From positions 20,132,621 to 20,196,620 of the forward strand of contig OX393568.1 of the NCBI GenBank assembly GCA_947652115.1: a stretch of 64,000 nucleotides of DNA. The letters are read 5' to 3'. Below, piece after piece: positions 47,996 to 59,332 of this stretch; the first letter of the stretch is position 1, and each line of letters starts with the position of its first letter. The DNA is from Blastomussa wellsi. Its lineage: Eukaryota > Cnidaria > Anthozoa > Scleractinia > Plerogyridae. Under the pieces are notes generated by a model. That model was given only the letters and a program-made list of their open reading frames with translations, made no database searches and was not told where the DNA came from. The translations under genes and the position numbers were made by a program.

Positions 47996-50900
47996 TCAAC
48001 TACAATCCAAGTCATCAGGTTTCCCTTCTTTGCTGTTCTCAGTTTTATTTCCATAACGATCCACACACCAGCATTTAGTCCTGTGTCTCAAGCATTGCAT
48101 TGGCGCATAATAGCCCTCTTCATCACACGTCGGCATGTACTTTGGGCGGAACATGGGTACACCACTCTCCAAGATGCTTGCCAATAACCTTTCTCTCACT
48201 GACATCTTTTTTAACTTGTGCTTTAGTACTGCTTTACAGGGTTGTTCGTGGGTTTCGTGCTCACCATCTGAGGATTGTGATTCCTTATCATCTGTTCAAA
48301 ATATTCACAAATTACAAACATTTCTACTACAACAAACAGATCTCCAAGCTAAGCATGAGTTTATAAACTATCCAGTAAACAAGGCATTGCAGGCAAGTCT
48401 TTGCCAGTCAAGGATTTCAACTATAACACCAAATCTACACACAGTACATGCAAATGTAGAGTGAAAACAGAAAATAATGATTTTCTGAATACTAAAATTT
48501 TCTGAATACTAATCAAATTTACAGTTTACTGTGAAACAAAAAAAACCATGAACACCAGAAATATTTCTAGATTTATGTTATCGTGTTACAAGGAAAGAGC
48601 CAATCAGGTGTGAGAAAACTAAGCCACAAACAGCAACAGTAATTGGCTTGCAGTTTTGAGGTTTGTCTGCACGTGTCCTGAACTTTATTGTGATTGGTCA
48701 CTGCACAATCATCATTCCTGAAATAACAATAGCCTGACATATACTAAAAATTGGACATTGTTCCTATTGATTTTTTTTTTCAAAAATACAGTTCATTAAT
48801 TAGAAAATATATATTGAGCACTTGCCTTGGTGAGTAGATGAGGATTCTTGTTGCTTTTCTCGTTTATCATAGGAAGACTGTAATTCTTTATCATCTGAAA
48901 GAAACCGTGTCTGAATAAACAGTCATGCAATGATTAGAGAACACCCAGTTAAAACGTACATGTGCATTGTAAAGCTTTAAGCAGAAAAGCATCAATCATT
49001 TGAATTCTCATTTTGCTAGAAAACAGTCCTCAAAGACTTCCAATTTGTCTTCACAGATAGACAAAAAGGAGTATCAAGTGTGGCTTCTACATGTGGTATG
49101 ACTGCTTCTTACCAGTGGGTACATGGTAAAGTCTGCTAACATAGTTACATTTACACTGAATATGTGTGAAAGAAAAGCCTAAAAAACACAATGCAGTGCC
49201 CCGGTTGGGGCTTGGACCCGGACCATTCAATCCAGAGATCAGCATACTACCCCATTACTACACCTCCCACAAATGCACCAAAAGAAAAATATTGTAGGGA
49301 AACTGCCAGTCTATGATCCTAACAAAGTTTCTAATCCTATAATTATTTACTACTTATTTCTTCTTACATCACAGGGCTGGAAATATTTTTTCCTGTTAAA
49401 AGACACCATTTCGAGTATGTCAGACATTATATTGCAGAACTCCTAGATAAACCATTGTCCATGCAAAACATTTTTAAAACTGTCCGCACATTTTGTTTGA
49501 CTGCAGTTGGGCTTTACAGTGCGGACACAAAAACTGTGAACACGACATTTATTTTACATTTTTTGTTATGATTATCCTGGCAATGAGAGCTTTTGACATA
49601 GACCAAAGGATTAGTGTTTTAAGCGCTAAGAAAGCTAATTCTTCTGTTTATATGAAATATGACTATTATTGGATAATGGTAAAAAAATGTCAAAATAAAT
49701 GTCAAGTGTTCACGGTTCGAGCGCCTCACTGCAATTGTACATTGGCAAATTTTGGTTGGCCAATGATGGACTGTCATTTGCACCCCTTACATCGTCATTA
49801 CATAAAGTAGACAAGTGATGAAAATAAAGGAAATCATCAACTGAATTACAGTACTGCTCATAAGTAAGTTGACAGTCCCTAGAGCCTTGCTCCTCCATTC
49901 TAAAAAATTTCGAGGATCGAGGATCAAGTTTTGAGTCGAGAAAGTTAATGAGCTAGTCGCTTGAGTGATACACCACAAGCAATGTATTTTTTAACTTTGT
50001 TGTTAAAAGACTCACTTGCAGGCAAGCATTTCCTCTCGCACTCCACTTTAGAATCGAATCTGTTTTTGTTTCCTTGGCATCCTCCATAAACAAACGTGGC
50101 ACACTTACCCAATGAAGTGTTAAAGTACCATTTTGGAAAATAGCCCATGCACATACCAGAATCTGACCTCTGATTGCATATATCTATTTATACCCAAGAA
50201 CAATGAAACAAAGAAAGAGATGCAAGTTAAAAAATTGTATATGAAATGTTCATCTACAAGTGGAATTCTCATCTCACAACTATAATTTGCAGGTCTTGGA
50301 AGTAACAACAACAACAACTATGATGTTTAATAACTTTATCCTCAGCTGACTTTATTTTAAGGAAATTAAAAGTCACAATTTTTAAACTTTTATTTCCAAA
50401 AATTTATGGCTGCCATTAAATTGCCTTGTTCCGAAGGCTTGGTTGTGATTTGGAGAAAGCGATGTCAAAGGTTTAAAAATACCACGTGAGTTGAAATATT
50501 TTTATAACAAGGCACTTATCTCCGTGAACTCGGGCTTTCTTAAGAACAACTTGACTCTTTTTGTTTTTGTCGTTGTTGCCTCATTCCTGGCAAAGTCGTC
50601 AAGTTGGTGACCAGAACTCTTTGGGCATTGTATAACTTACCTTAATGTATTTTTCAACTAAATAAAGCTTTAAGGTAGACAAATCAGTGAGAACGATGAG
50701 GTCTGTTAAGCAAAATCGCCACAAATGCTACGAAGCGAACATGTCAACATCCGCCATCTTGGATTTTCCAAACATTACGTTGTATATTGTGAAAAGAAAT
50801 GTCCCTTTTGCTAACCATGCATATTGCGGGCTTGCAACATTCCATAATTTTCCAACCGTGGCTACACCTTCCACGTAAAAAAAAATGGCTCGTAACTTTT

Positions 50901-52955
50901 TGGTCTTGACGGACCACTTTGGAAAATTTAGGAGCCAGATGGCTCCTTGAAAAAAATTAATTTTGTGCCCTGCTGTGTTTCTTTAAACTCAACCCTTTCA
51001 CATGCTGGTATGACACAACAACGATAATTGCTAATTGCAACAATAACAATATTGCTAATTAACCAATTTTTGCATAATGTTGCGCATTTGTGTTAAGGAT
51101 TTGACAGCAAATTGCAGTTGAACGTAAAAAACAAGCCGGCATCACAACTTGGGCATTTCCTTTAGAAAGCCTGAGTAATAACAATCACTAAAGAAAATGG
51201 ACTGAAGAACAAAAGTTTTTGTTGCTCTTTGTTTCATTTTCAACAACTATTGGTCAGCAGACAATATTCATATTCCCTGACGGCCCTGGGGCAAGAGCCT
51301 TCTGAACATGATTGCAAGGCTAATGCGGGGGAACTTCGCTCGGAATACAAAGAAACACGAGGAAAATTACAGCTTGGGTGCCGGAAAACCAAAAAAGCAT
51401 TGAAAGTTGCAAGGCTCTGGAGTTTGTAAGTGATCTGCAGGTTTGAGGAATACCTTAATTAAACGAGCATGCAAAAAGATTTGATAGGAGTGACTGAGAA
51501 GATGCACAGATTAATTGCTCTGACAGGAGATTGTGAGTCAGTCGGGAGTCCCCCACTCTGCAGCAAAATTCTTTTAACTATTTTGTCAAAAAAAATTGCT
51601 GAACTGATTCTGTTTAGTCTTTGATGACCATCTGATTTTGCTACCAGCAAAAGGGGGAAGATACTAGAGAAACTACAAGTAAATATATTTCTCACTCACT
51701 GGCACATTTCTTTGATCGCTATTAAAACTGACCAAAATTTCCACATTCGTGTTGAGCCAAAAACATCAAACCTTCGGTCCAAAGACAAGCTTTTCATTTT
51801 ACTTTAGCGATAGTGGTGTCCATAGTTTGAAGATCATTTAATTTTCTCCCAGCAAAAAATGTCTATAAGTTAACAGAATTGCAAATAGTAGAAAGTAAAC
51901 AACTTGTGTGCATGAAGAGTACGAGTAGCCGTTCGAGCCTTCTCTGTCACTCCTGCCACATTTTTTTTACATTTTTGTTTGATATTGGTATTCCTCTTGC
52001 CTGCAGATCACTTATAAGCTCCAGAACCTTGAAGCATTTAACGCTGTTTTGGTTTTCCAGCACCTGAGCTGTAATTTTCCTCACGATTCTTGGATTTTCG
52101 GGCGAAGTTCCCCGCATTAGCCCATGTTTTGCTGGACAGGTGTGAATGGGGTATTAGATACATGTATCTTATACACAATTTAGTAGCATATTGAGTAAAC
52201 GACTCTCTGAGATCCAACAACAGATGTCTTGGAGTCGACCAAGCCATTCTGCGTGTTCAGTGAGAAACTTTAATGACTGGCACTTGTAATTTCGAGAGTT
52301 CAAAACAAGCCAACAGCCAAATAGGTTCGGTAATGGTTGCTCGTCAATCACAGATTTTTAGAAATCCCAAGACGACAAGCCTGTTAATAATACACGGAAG
52401 CATGCCTTATCGGTTATGAAATAAGCTTTACCCTCTGGCAAGCGTGCAAATGATGGACCAGACAGTAAAAATCGATGCACGTGGCTTGTGATGGTAACAT
52501 TACCTCGGCTTCCGTCTAGAGTCTGCAGATCGGTCGCTTAGAATTTTGCAATGCCGCCACAAGAGGCACCAAAATATGACTGAGTTACCCCCTTCGTTAA
52601 TGTATTCGAAAAGAGCTCGATTAGCTTTTTAGTCATTCTGAGTACGCGTTACCTATTTTTGTATCAATATATTGTTGTGAATTATGTTTAACTTTTCTTG
52701 ATTTGGTAATAAAGCTTGTTTGTTGTTGTAATTGCAGAAAATTTCTACCCGTTTACCTGAAGGCTCTGAATTTGAAGTTTCGAATTCTTTTTCGTCTTTG
52801 CGGCTGTTGACGCCACTGATCTAAATGAAGAGTGTAAGGAGTATAATCAGCAAAATGTAAAGAATCAGGAAAATAATTTGATATAAGAAAAAACTTACGA
52901 GTAACACGGAAAATAAGCAAAGTGCTCCGAGAGAAACAACACACTTCACCGCCAT
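47996..52955 (-). CDS. Secreted Kunitz plus thyroglobulin type-1 protein
   Basis: Five exons: 52955-52899 (ATG, signal peptide), 52820-52757, 50183-50016, 48894-48826 and 48291-47996 (stop TGA). Phases agree throughout, giving 217 aa. The signal peptide is about residues 1-19 (VVSLGALCLFSVLL). The Kunitz domain, residues 43-93, has all six cysteines (43, 52, 68, 76, 89, 93) with WYFN, FVYGGC and GN.N; the position equivalent to P1 is Met53. A Ser/Glu/Lys-rich linker follows (97-137), then one thyroglobulin type-1 domain (138-216) with six cysteines and CWCVDRYG, ending two codons before the stop. Kunitz domains usually inhibit serine proteases; thyroglobulin type-1 domains often inhibit or resist cysteine proteases, so a dual secreted inhibitor is plausible. 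Kunitz folds also serve as channel-blocking toxins in sea anemones, but nothing here favours that. Intron 4 has a GC donor. Confidence 0.85.
48520..48735 (+). repeat. Dispersed repeat, family E copy 2
   Basis: Matches the reverse complement of 45040-45235 over about 150 bp with moderate divergence. It lies in intron 4 of the Kunitz/thyroglobulin gene, between the small linker exon and the thyroglobulin exon. Confidence 0.7.
49165..49265. repeat. SINE-like repeat, family C copy 3 (partial)
   Basis: ACACAATGCAGTGCCCCGGT, TGGGGCTTGGACCCGGACCA and TTCAATCCAGAG share block order with the copies at 32.8 and 47.8 kb. It lies in intron 3 of the Kunitz/thyroglobulin gene. Confidence 0.55.
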
Positions 52956-54040
52956 CTTTGTCGCTTTGTTGCGTTTCTTGTTGCTTCCCGAGAGCCTTCA
53001 CCAGTGTAAATAGCAGCTGTCAGTTTCATGACGTCACGCAAGTAATATACTTCCGGAACAAACACCGGAAATACCATGTCGACACGTGGAATATCGTCGC
53101 TTGTGTAACTTTGTTTCACACTTTCGGAATTTTTAAAAGAAACCGCAAAATGTAAATGGTTACCAAATTTAGGGTTTGCTGAATGTGCGTGGTTGGCGGA
53201 GGAGTGACACACCCTCCCTCGTCATCATCAAGAAGTTTATATTTTTTTCTTGAAGTTTGAAGAAAGTTCTTGAAGGAGCTGACATTTTTTTCAGCACAGA
53301 AATAACAGAAGTAATGTCGTATAACTTCTTCATATATGCTACCCTGGGTGCCAGAGGGTTTTTTTCTTGTAACCAAGTCGCAAAAAAAATCCTCTGGCAC
53401 CCAGGGTATATATATGCATGTCATCATGATAAAATTGACTAAAAACTACGCTTTCCATTCAGTTGTTCTTTCAAAGGCGTGGGGGGTATATGTTATTGGC
53501 CTTTACAAATAGACACACCACTTTTCATACATCAATTACTGCAAGGTACTTTTCAATCCAGCCTCTGCCTTATTTCTCCAGACTCTTGCCGTTTATGCAG
53601 GTCTTCATCCACTACTGGTATTTAACTGGTTATAGAACTGGCTTTTTTGAATATGCTTCAAAAGTTATTCAACTGCAGCAGAAATCGTGCAAGTGCTGAA
53701 ATTGAGAAGTGAGAGCAAAACTGATACCCTTCATGATCTAAATTTTGCTAGCCATATTTTTTCAACAATATCAGCAAAGGAAGTTTCAAACAATATTTTA
53801 TGGTCATGCCATGCATACATATTTTCTCCACATGCTTTCTTTCCAAACAAGTCTCTATGACAGATGACAAACTCAAACACCATATGCACAGTGACTTGAT
53901 TTTACTTCAATTTATTACAATCACAAAATTCCCCTTTACACTCCATGGTACACGAAAGCATGAAAAAACCATAATTTAAAACATTAATTATTGGAAAGTT
54001 TACATTATGATTTATATATCTATTCAAAATGAACCTACAG
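52956..54040. other. Intergenic between Kunitz and SPARC-like genes
   Basis: Holds the putative promoter of the Kunitz/thyroglobulin gene and one foldback at 53333-53414. No TATA box can be assigned with confidence. Confidence 0.45.
53333..53414. repeat. Foldback element, ~82 bp
   Basis: TATATGCTACCCTGGGTGCC plus AGAGG at the left mirrors CCTCTGGCACCCAGGGTATA plus TATA at the right, with a loop of about 30 bp that is itself partly inverted (TTTTTTTCTTG / CAAAAAAAA). It is a compact MITE-like hairpin. Confidence 0.75.
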
Positions 54041-54046
54041 TTTATT
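54041..54046 (-). promoter_or_regulatory. Candidate poly(A) signal, SPARC-like gene
   Basis: AATAAA on the minus strand (TTTATT on the plus), about 105 nt after the stop codon of the SPARC/testican-like gene. A second AATAAA lies at 53911-53916. The distance fits a short 3' UTR. Confidence 0.4.
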
Positions 54047-54151
54047 ACAATAAGATGTGGATATCTTTATATTAAAGTTACGGTTTGTAGTTGATACCAG
54101 CGTTTACAAAATGCATTTGTAATAATGCAGGAGAGAAAAGTTATCTGGAAT

Positions 54152-57100
54152 CTATTCTGATGGATTCACAACAGGTTCCACTTCTGTTTCGTTTTCCTCC
54201 TTAGGTGGTTCTGTGTTGTCCACTACAAACAATAACAGTAATAATGTTAACATGTGCATTGCGTATACAGGACCACTCACTCATAAGCTATATTAAACTA
54301 CTAAATAAACTGTGTCTATGTCTATGTCTATGACTAACAAAACTCGATTCTGGAATCTCGAAGGCCAAGTCACTGGAACTTCAAAATCGAGTCTTCAGTA
54401 TTGAGAAAAAGGGTTTCTCAAAAATGCAAATTCGAAAAGGATTTTGAGAAAACAATTTATTCCTCAAAGTAAGAACAATATTCATTCACATGCGACGTAC
54501 AGGAAACTCATATCTACCCTCAACTTGTGTAAAGTGGGCCACCATATTAAATAGGATTTGGTGAAAAACGTCTGGATCAAATTGATGCCAAGATAATGAA
54601 AGCTCAACAGTGTAACAAAACAAGAAATTAGATTTTGATCCACGCTCTGACTACTTACCACACTGTGTCATTCCTTCAATTTTGCTTCCATTTCTGTCCA
54701 CACACCAGCACTCTTTGTTACCATTTTTGTCAGTAGTTCTGCACTGACGGGGCAAATAGAAGCCATCTTGGTCACAAGATGGAGTGTAAACACCAGGGAG
54801 TGGATGGGTTTCGCCTCTCAGAATAAATGGCAAATTTCTGCGCAGCTTGTGGAGGCATGGTGGTTCTGTAATACACAAGTCATTAAAAAAGTAAACTTTT
54901 TAAAATAACATTACATATGTGAGCTACATTCTTGACCTGAGAGCTACTATCCTTCCTTTTATAGTTTTCTGGGCCTGTGCACGAGGAACAAGTGGCTCTG
55001 GGGATGCATGATTTGAGTGGCTATAAGAATGTAACAAAGAGAGTCCAATCACATCAGCTGATTTAAACTCACTAAAGACAGGGATTTAAAAATGGTGGGA
55101 TTCCCATTTTTTAGATTTCAGCCAATCAGATCATGTGTGCCTCATGCACAGACTCAGCCAGCTAAATTAGAGGTGACAAGCAGCTCTGGAGACGAGAATG
55201 GTGTGACCTATAGTGATGTGAAATTCTACTCTGGAACACAGCGTACATAGCAGGTAGTCAAGATACTGGTCCTCAAATGTAGCAGTTGCAGCTATTATTT
55301 TGGGGCTAGGGGCATTGTTCCTGTTGTTTGTTCTACTCTTGTCTCATAGGGAAGTGAGCTATTTATGTGAGCCCATGTGAGAACTGCTACTTGACCCCAA
55401 GAAACAGGATACCAGTATCAGTGGTAAACAGCTACCCATTTCGCTGGAAAATATGAAGGGTGTAATGGTCCCGAAGCTTATAATCACATATTTCAGTCCC
55501 TCTGACTTCTCAGGTACAGGAAAGAGCCTTGTCTTTATTCTATTACCCATGTGCATTCCATTATAACACCCCATTTACCTGCCGTGGATATTGATAACTT
55601 ACATAAAGGTTAAGACTGTTCTAATTCCAGGGATTTGGGGGAGGGGATGCATGAGGGGCTGTTACCTCTGTAACTGATGGTAAGGTACCAATTGATACCC
55701 TTGGGAGGCTGGAGAGGTGTGCATGGCCAGATATAAAATAATACACCTTATTCCAAAATGGCTACCATCTTAATATTCTTTTGTTGGTATTCAAATTAGC
55801 CCTTCTTGCCTCGTTTTTAAGCTCAAAAATAAAAAGAATATTTTATCTTGAACGAGGCAACAAGGGCCAATTTGTACGTGCATAAATCAGCGGCCATATT
55901 GGAATAAGGTGTATATCTATTTAATTTCCACTTAAACCCCCAAAACATCTTGCCACACTTTCATTATTTATTGGAAACCAAACTACGTTTTCCATACCAA
56001 CTGAGGTGAAGCAACTACAAAATTCAGCCTCTGTGAAAGTCTCCTTTCCTTTGGCACAGGTCTTGAAGAATTCTTTTATGCAGGGCTCTGTTGAGAGCTC
56101 ATAAATATCTGCCAGTTCAGAATCATCTAATACACCGTCAGCATTTTGATCCAACACATAGTGGAACACAGAGCTTATTGGCTCACGGCAAGATGTTTTA
56201 TCAAAGCCTGTCCAAAAAAATTAAACAACAAGAAACAAGTGTAAACAATTTTCATTGTATTAATTGACCACTCCCAATTGGGGATTTTCAGGACCAATGT
56301 AAACAAGCAAACAAATATTGTAAATAAACATAATAAGGTTAAGAATCCCAACTGGCAGAAGGCAGACAAGTTGGCTACTTACAAGCGTAGCCAAGGAGCT
56401 GAATTCAGGGCTACCGAGAACAACACCAGCTAGTGGTCAGAACAGGACATGAACCCGCGATGTATAGGTTTCAAGTCCAACTCTCTAACCACTCGGCCAG
56501 TACGCTACCTTAATCAAAGTGAAAGAAAACTTGACTATGAGATATTTGACCAAAACTAAAATAAAAATTACCAGTAATTCAGTAATATATGGGAATGTGG
56601 CCAGAGAAAAAAAACAACTTCATTCAGTGCATGTTCCTCACCTGATGGGAAAGGCACTCTTGCTTCTTTCACCTTCAAGTGTGGAAGGACCTCGCCAAGC
56701 TTTGGCATCTCAAAACCATTTCTCATCCACTCTTCTTTAATGTACATGGTTCGTAGAATATGGAACCAATCCAACAGACGTGTTGCAAGCATTGTGCAGT
56801 TGTCTATTTGGAAAGGAAAAGAGAAGCATTTAACTGGCAGTTTGTTTGGCAAGTTATACATGTTACGCATTAAAATTTAACAGAATTTTGCATGTGGAAC
56901 TGATATAATCAGATTCAAATTAACCAAATATTTACATGCAATTTACTGACCCTGAGGTCGCATGGTAAACGAGTCTGGCTGTGTGGTCTCCAAGCACATA
57001 AACCCGCAAATTGAAATGGCGAGCGAATGAGGCATTTGGGTGATTAATTGTTTTTCTTCTTTCACTAATGGCCCGTGTCAACGTTTCAGTGCTGTAGCTA

Positions 57101-58498
57101 TTTTATCACTCGTAATTCGCATTTGGCATGCTTTCACATGTAACATGAGCCGACCCTGGGTAGGCGGGTTACCCCACCACGAAGCATTTCAGTACTAGCA
57201 AAATGCGACCCTGGGTAGGTGGGTTATCCTACCTAGTAGACAGGGCAACCCACCTTGGTGGGTCACCCCACCTATCATGTAAACGCAATCAGGAAAAATG
57301 AGAGATTGTATGGGCAGGTGGGTTACCCCACCTAGGCGGGCTACCTCACTGACACAGAGTCCCCCACCTCCACGTAAACAGGCCCTTACTTTTGGTGTCA
57401 TGGTGTCGTTTTGGAATAGCTTTCTTGATGTGATTCCAGTGTTCCCATTTTTTCAGTTTTTGATGTCTGTGCTGTTAAAAAATGAAAACAGGATATAAGA
57501 AAGTGGCAATATACTTTGTGTCAGTTAGCAAAGTAATCATGTGTCAACGCTGAGCAACACAGGCTTAAGACCAACAATTGGTGCCATTTTCATCAATCTC
57601 ATATTTAGAAAGGGTTGACTGTACAATCCAGGTTTTTACAATTGCATGCATATTTGTTGCGGAATCCATTTATATCATGGGTAGTAAATGTTTCCCTGTT
57701 TGCCCACGCTTGCAACATTATTGGGGACACAAAATTTTGTGTCCGAGACAGAAAAACATGTTTCTGATTTTTTTCAGAAACACTTCGCGACAAATATTTC
57801 GTTTGCTCGCCCAAGGAAACATCACGAACAACAATGTGCCCACAGCAAATTATTGGGGCTGTTAACGTCTTAACATGTACATTTAATTTAAAACGTTTTT
57901 GCAGTAAATATGAATACATTAATTGGTAACCCGACAAGCAGGAATAATAAGCTGTCACTGATCTAAAAATTATTCCACAGATAGAATGCCTGGAATCTGG
58001 GATACAGTGTAAGCTGTTTATCTAAGTTGACCTAAGAATCGCACAAGAGACGATATGAATCTTCCTCTGCCGATCTGACATCGCAAGTCTTCGCGCGACC
58101 TTAAACCTGCAGTCCTTTTCAAACAATTTATCAAATCCAAGAATACAATAATACACTGCAGATCGATTCTATATAACCTTAGTTCAGTTGAAGCTCCGTC
58201 GAAAATATCCAGGCTTATACAAACTTTAATATAAGCACCCATCGAGTACATTTCCAAACAATTTTACTCCATAACGGCTTTAGAACATAGCATTCAAACA
58301 GAACAGCATTCGGCCAACTGCTGCATGCAGCCTCTTTTTTAAGTCTTAGCTTTTACACAAAATGTTTACCGTACGAAAACAGAGGGTCTTTCATGTTAAA
58401 ATCGCAATTCTAGACACGACACTGACAAACCTGACCTTTTTGGCATCCACTAGGAAAATGGCCAAGCTCACAAGAGCCAGAATCCACAAAAATTTCAT
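54152..58498 (-). CDS. Secreted SPARC/testican-like protein (EC plus thyroglobulin type-1)
   Basis: Six exons: 58498-58436, 57471-57390, 56803-56642, 56207-55998, 54865-54659 and 54222-54152 (stop TAG). Phases agree, giving 264 aa. The signal peptide is about residues 1-19 ([17 protein letters not shown]). A basic His/Lys/Trp-rich stretch follows (22-48). The EC domain (about 51-172) has [10 protein letters not shown], then [14 protein letters not shown]. The first EF-hand loop, 122-133, is canonical ([12 protein letters not shown]). The second ([13 protein letters not shown]) lacks the acidic ligands, so it probably does not bind calcium. One thyroglobulin type-1 domain (about 176-240) carries PSCDQDGFY and CWCVDRNG. 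A short acidic tail (243-264) ends the protein. The EC then thyroglobulin order is that of testicans (SPOCK), but the follistatin/Kazal module is absent. Likely a calcium-binding extracellular matrix protein; the family is tied to matrix assembly and, in corals, biomineral matrices. Confidence 0.88.
55742..55913. repeat. Foldback element, family B copy 2
   Basis: TACACCTTATTCCAAAATGG plus C at the left mirrors GCCATATTGGAATAAGGTGT plus A at the right. Inner blocks TATTCTTTT, CAAATTAGCCCTT and GCCTCGTTT also mirror. The other copy is at 20212-20387. It lies in intron 4 of the SPARC-like gene. Confidence 0.8.
56370..56512 (-). repeat. tRNA-Ser-like SINE
   Basis: On the minus strand the order is ACTGGCCGAGTGGTTAGAGA (A box, D-arm), GTTGGACTTGAAACC (anticodon-arm-like, TGA) and CGCGGGTTCATGTCCTG (B box). 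A non-tRNA tail follows with ACCACTAGCTGGTGTTGTTC, TCGGTAGCCCTGAATTCAGC and TCCTTGGCTACGCTTGTAAG. The variable arm and acceptor stem of a real tRNA are missing. It lies in intron 3 of the SPARC-like gene. Confidence 0.7.
57140..57380. repeat. Nested palindromic GTGGGTTACCCCAC repeats
   Basis: CGACCCTGGGTAGG(C/T)GGGTTA occurs twice (near 57152 and 57208). Short hairpins follow: TAGGTGGGTTATCCTACCTA at about 57216 and AGGTGGGTTACCCCACCT at about 57317, plus GGGCAACCCACCTTGGTGGG. CATGTAAAC/GTTTACATG-like marks flank it. It looks like a decayed foldback element rich in small hairpins, in intron 2 of the SPARC-like gene. Confidence 0.6.
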
Positions 58499-59332
58499 CT
58501 TGACTGACTAAAATCCGTTTTCTTGAGAATCAGCGGCAAGAGCAATAGCAAAATCGCCAGAAATTCAGAAGAAACTCACAGCAAATGTCACACTCTGCCT
58601 TTGGAATAAGCACTCGACCTGGCTGAAACCCAAGACGGTGAATTTCAGGACCAAGTCTGACAGTTGATTGGTTCAAGATTTGTTCCCTCCCAGGCGGGAC
58701 CGGAAATACGGATTGTCTCCACATACCTGAGGTCAAATGAAAGATGTGAGACATCCGTTCACCAAAAGTTGCCATGCCACGTATTAGGAGTTCAGGGAAA
58801 GGGTTCAACATGCAACAGGGATCACTTTATTCGTCAATATTTCCGCCTGGCTAAAAAGGGCATTCCAATGAGGTCCAGTGAATATTTCGCCGATCTCTGT
58901 AAAACCAGTTTTCGATATAAAATTCAGCGCTTTGGAGAAAATGCAGGCTTCTATAATAGCCCTCTATTTTCTCTGAGGATCGGTCCCAATGGGGGTTATT
59001 GGGTTAACCGTTAGCCGCTCGTAAAACTGTCAAAAAATGAAAAACAAATAACCATTAATCGTAAAAAAATGTTAGAAAAAAGGTTAACCGTTGGCCGCAA
59101 ATGGGCGAAATATCAACCGTTAGCCGTAAATTTTTAAACAGTTAAAAGTCACTGGACCTGTGGACTTCTAGGTACTAGACTATAAGCTCCTCTCCTACCC
59201 GCTCAACCCTTCCAAAAAGAAATTCAGAAGGAAAGAACTAGAAAAATAAATGTGCTGAATCGTACTGTACTCCAGTCACCCTTGCATTTTTAATTTACAA
59301 AGACGGCAAGCTGCTAGAGTGCGCAGTGGATT
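58499..59332. promoter_or_regulatory. Shared head-to-head promoter region
   Basis: 834 bp separate the ATG of the SPARC-like gene (minus, 58498) from the ATG of the Cys-rich coiled-coil gene (plus, 59333). Both transcripts must start inside or near it, so a bidirectional promoter is likely. Short degenerate repeats of TTAACCGTTAGCCG type occur at 59003-59140. No core promoter motif can be assigned. Confidence 0.45.

Noticed and set aside
50120..50162. Shorter Kunitz exon starting at 50162 (acceptor GAGGTCAG)
   Set aside because: It would drop the first Kunitz cysteine. The acceptor at 50184-50185 keeps the same phase and supplies Cys with the correct eight-residue spacing to the next Cys.
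56420..56512. Possible tRNA-Ser (TGA) gene
   Set aside because: The variable arm and acceptor stem are missing and the downstream tail is that of a SINE.
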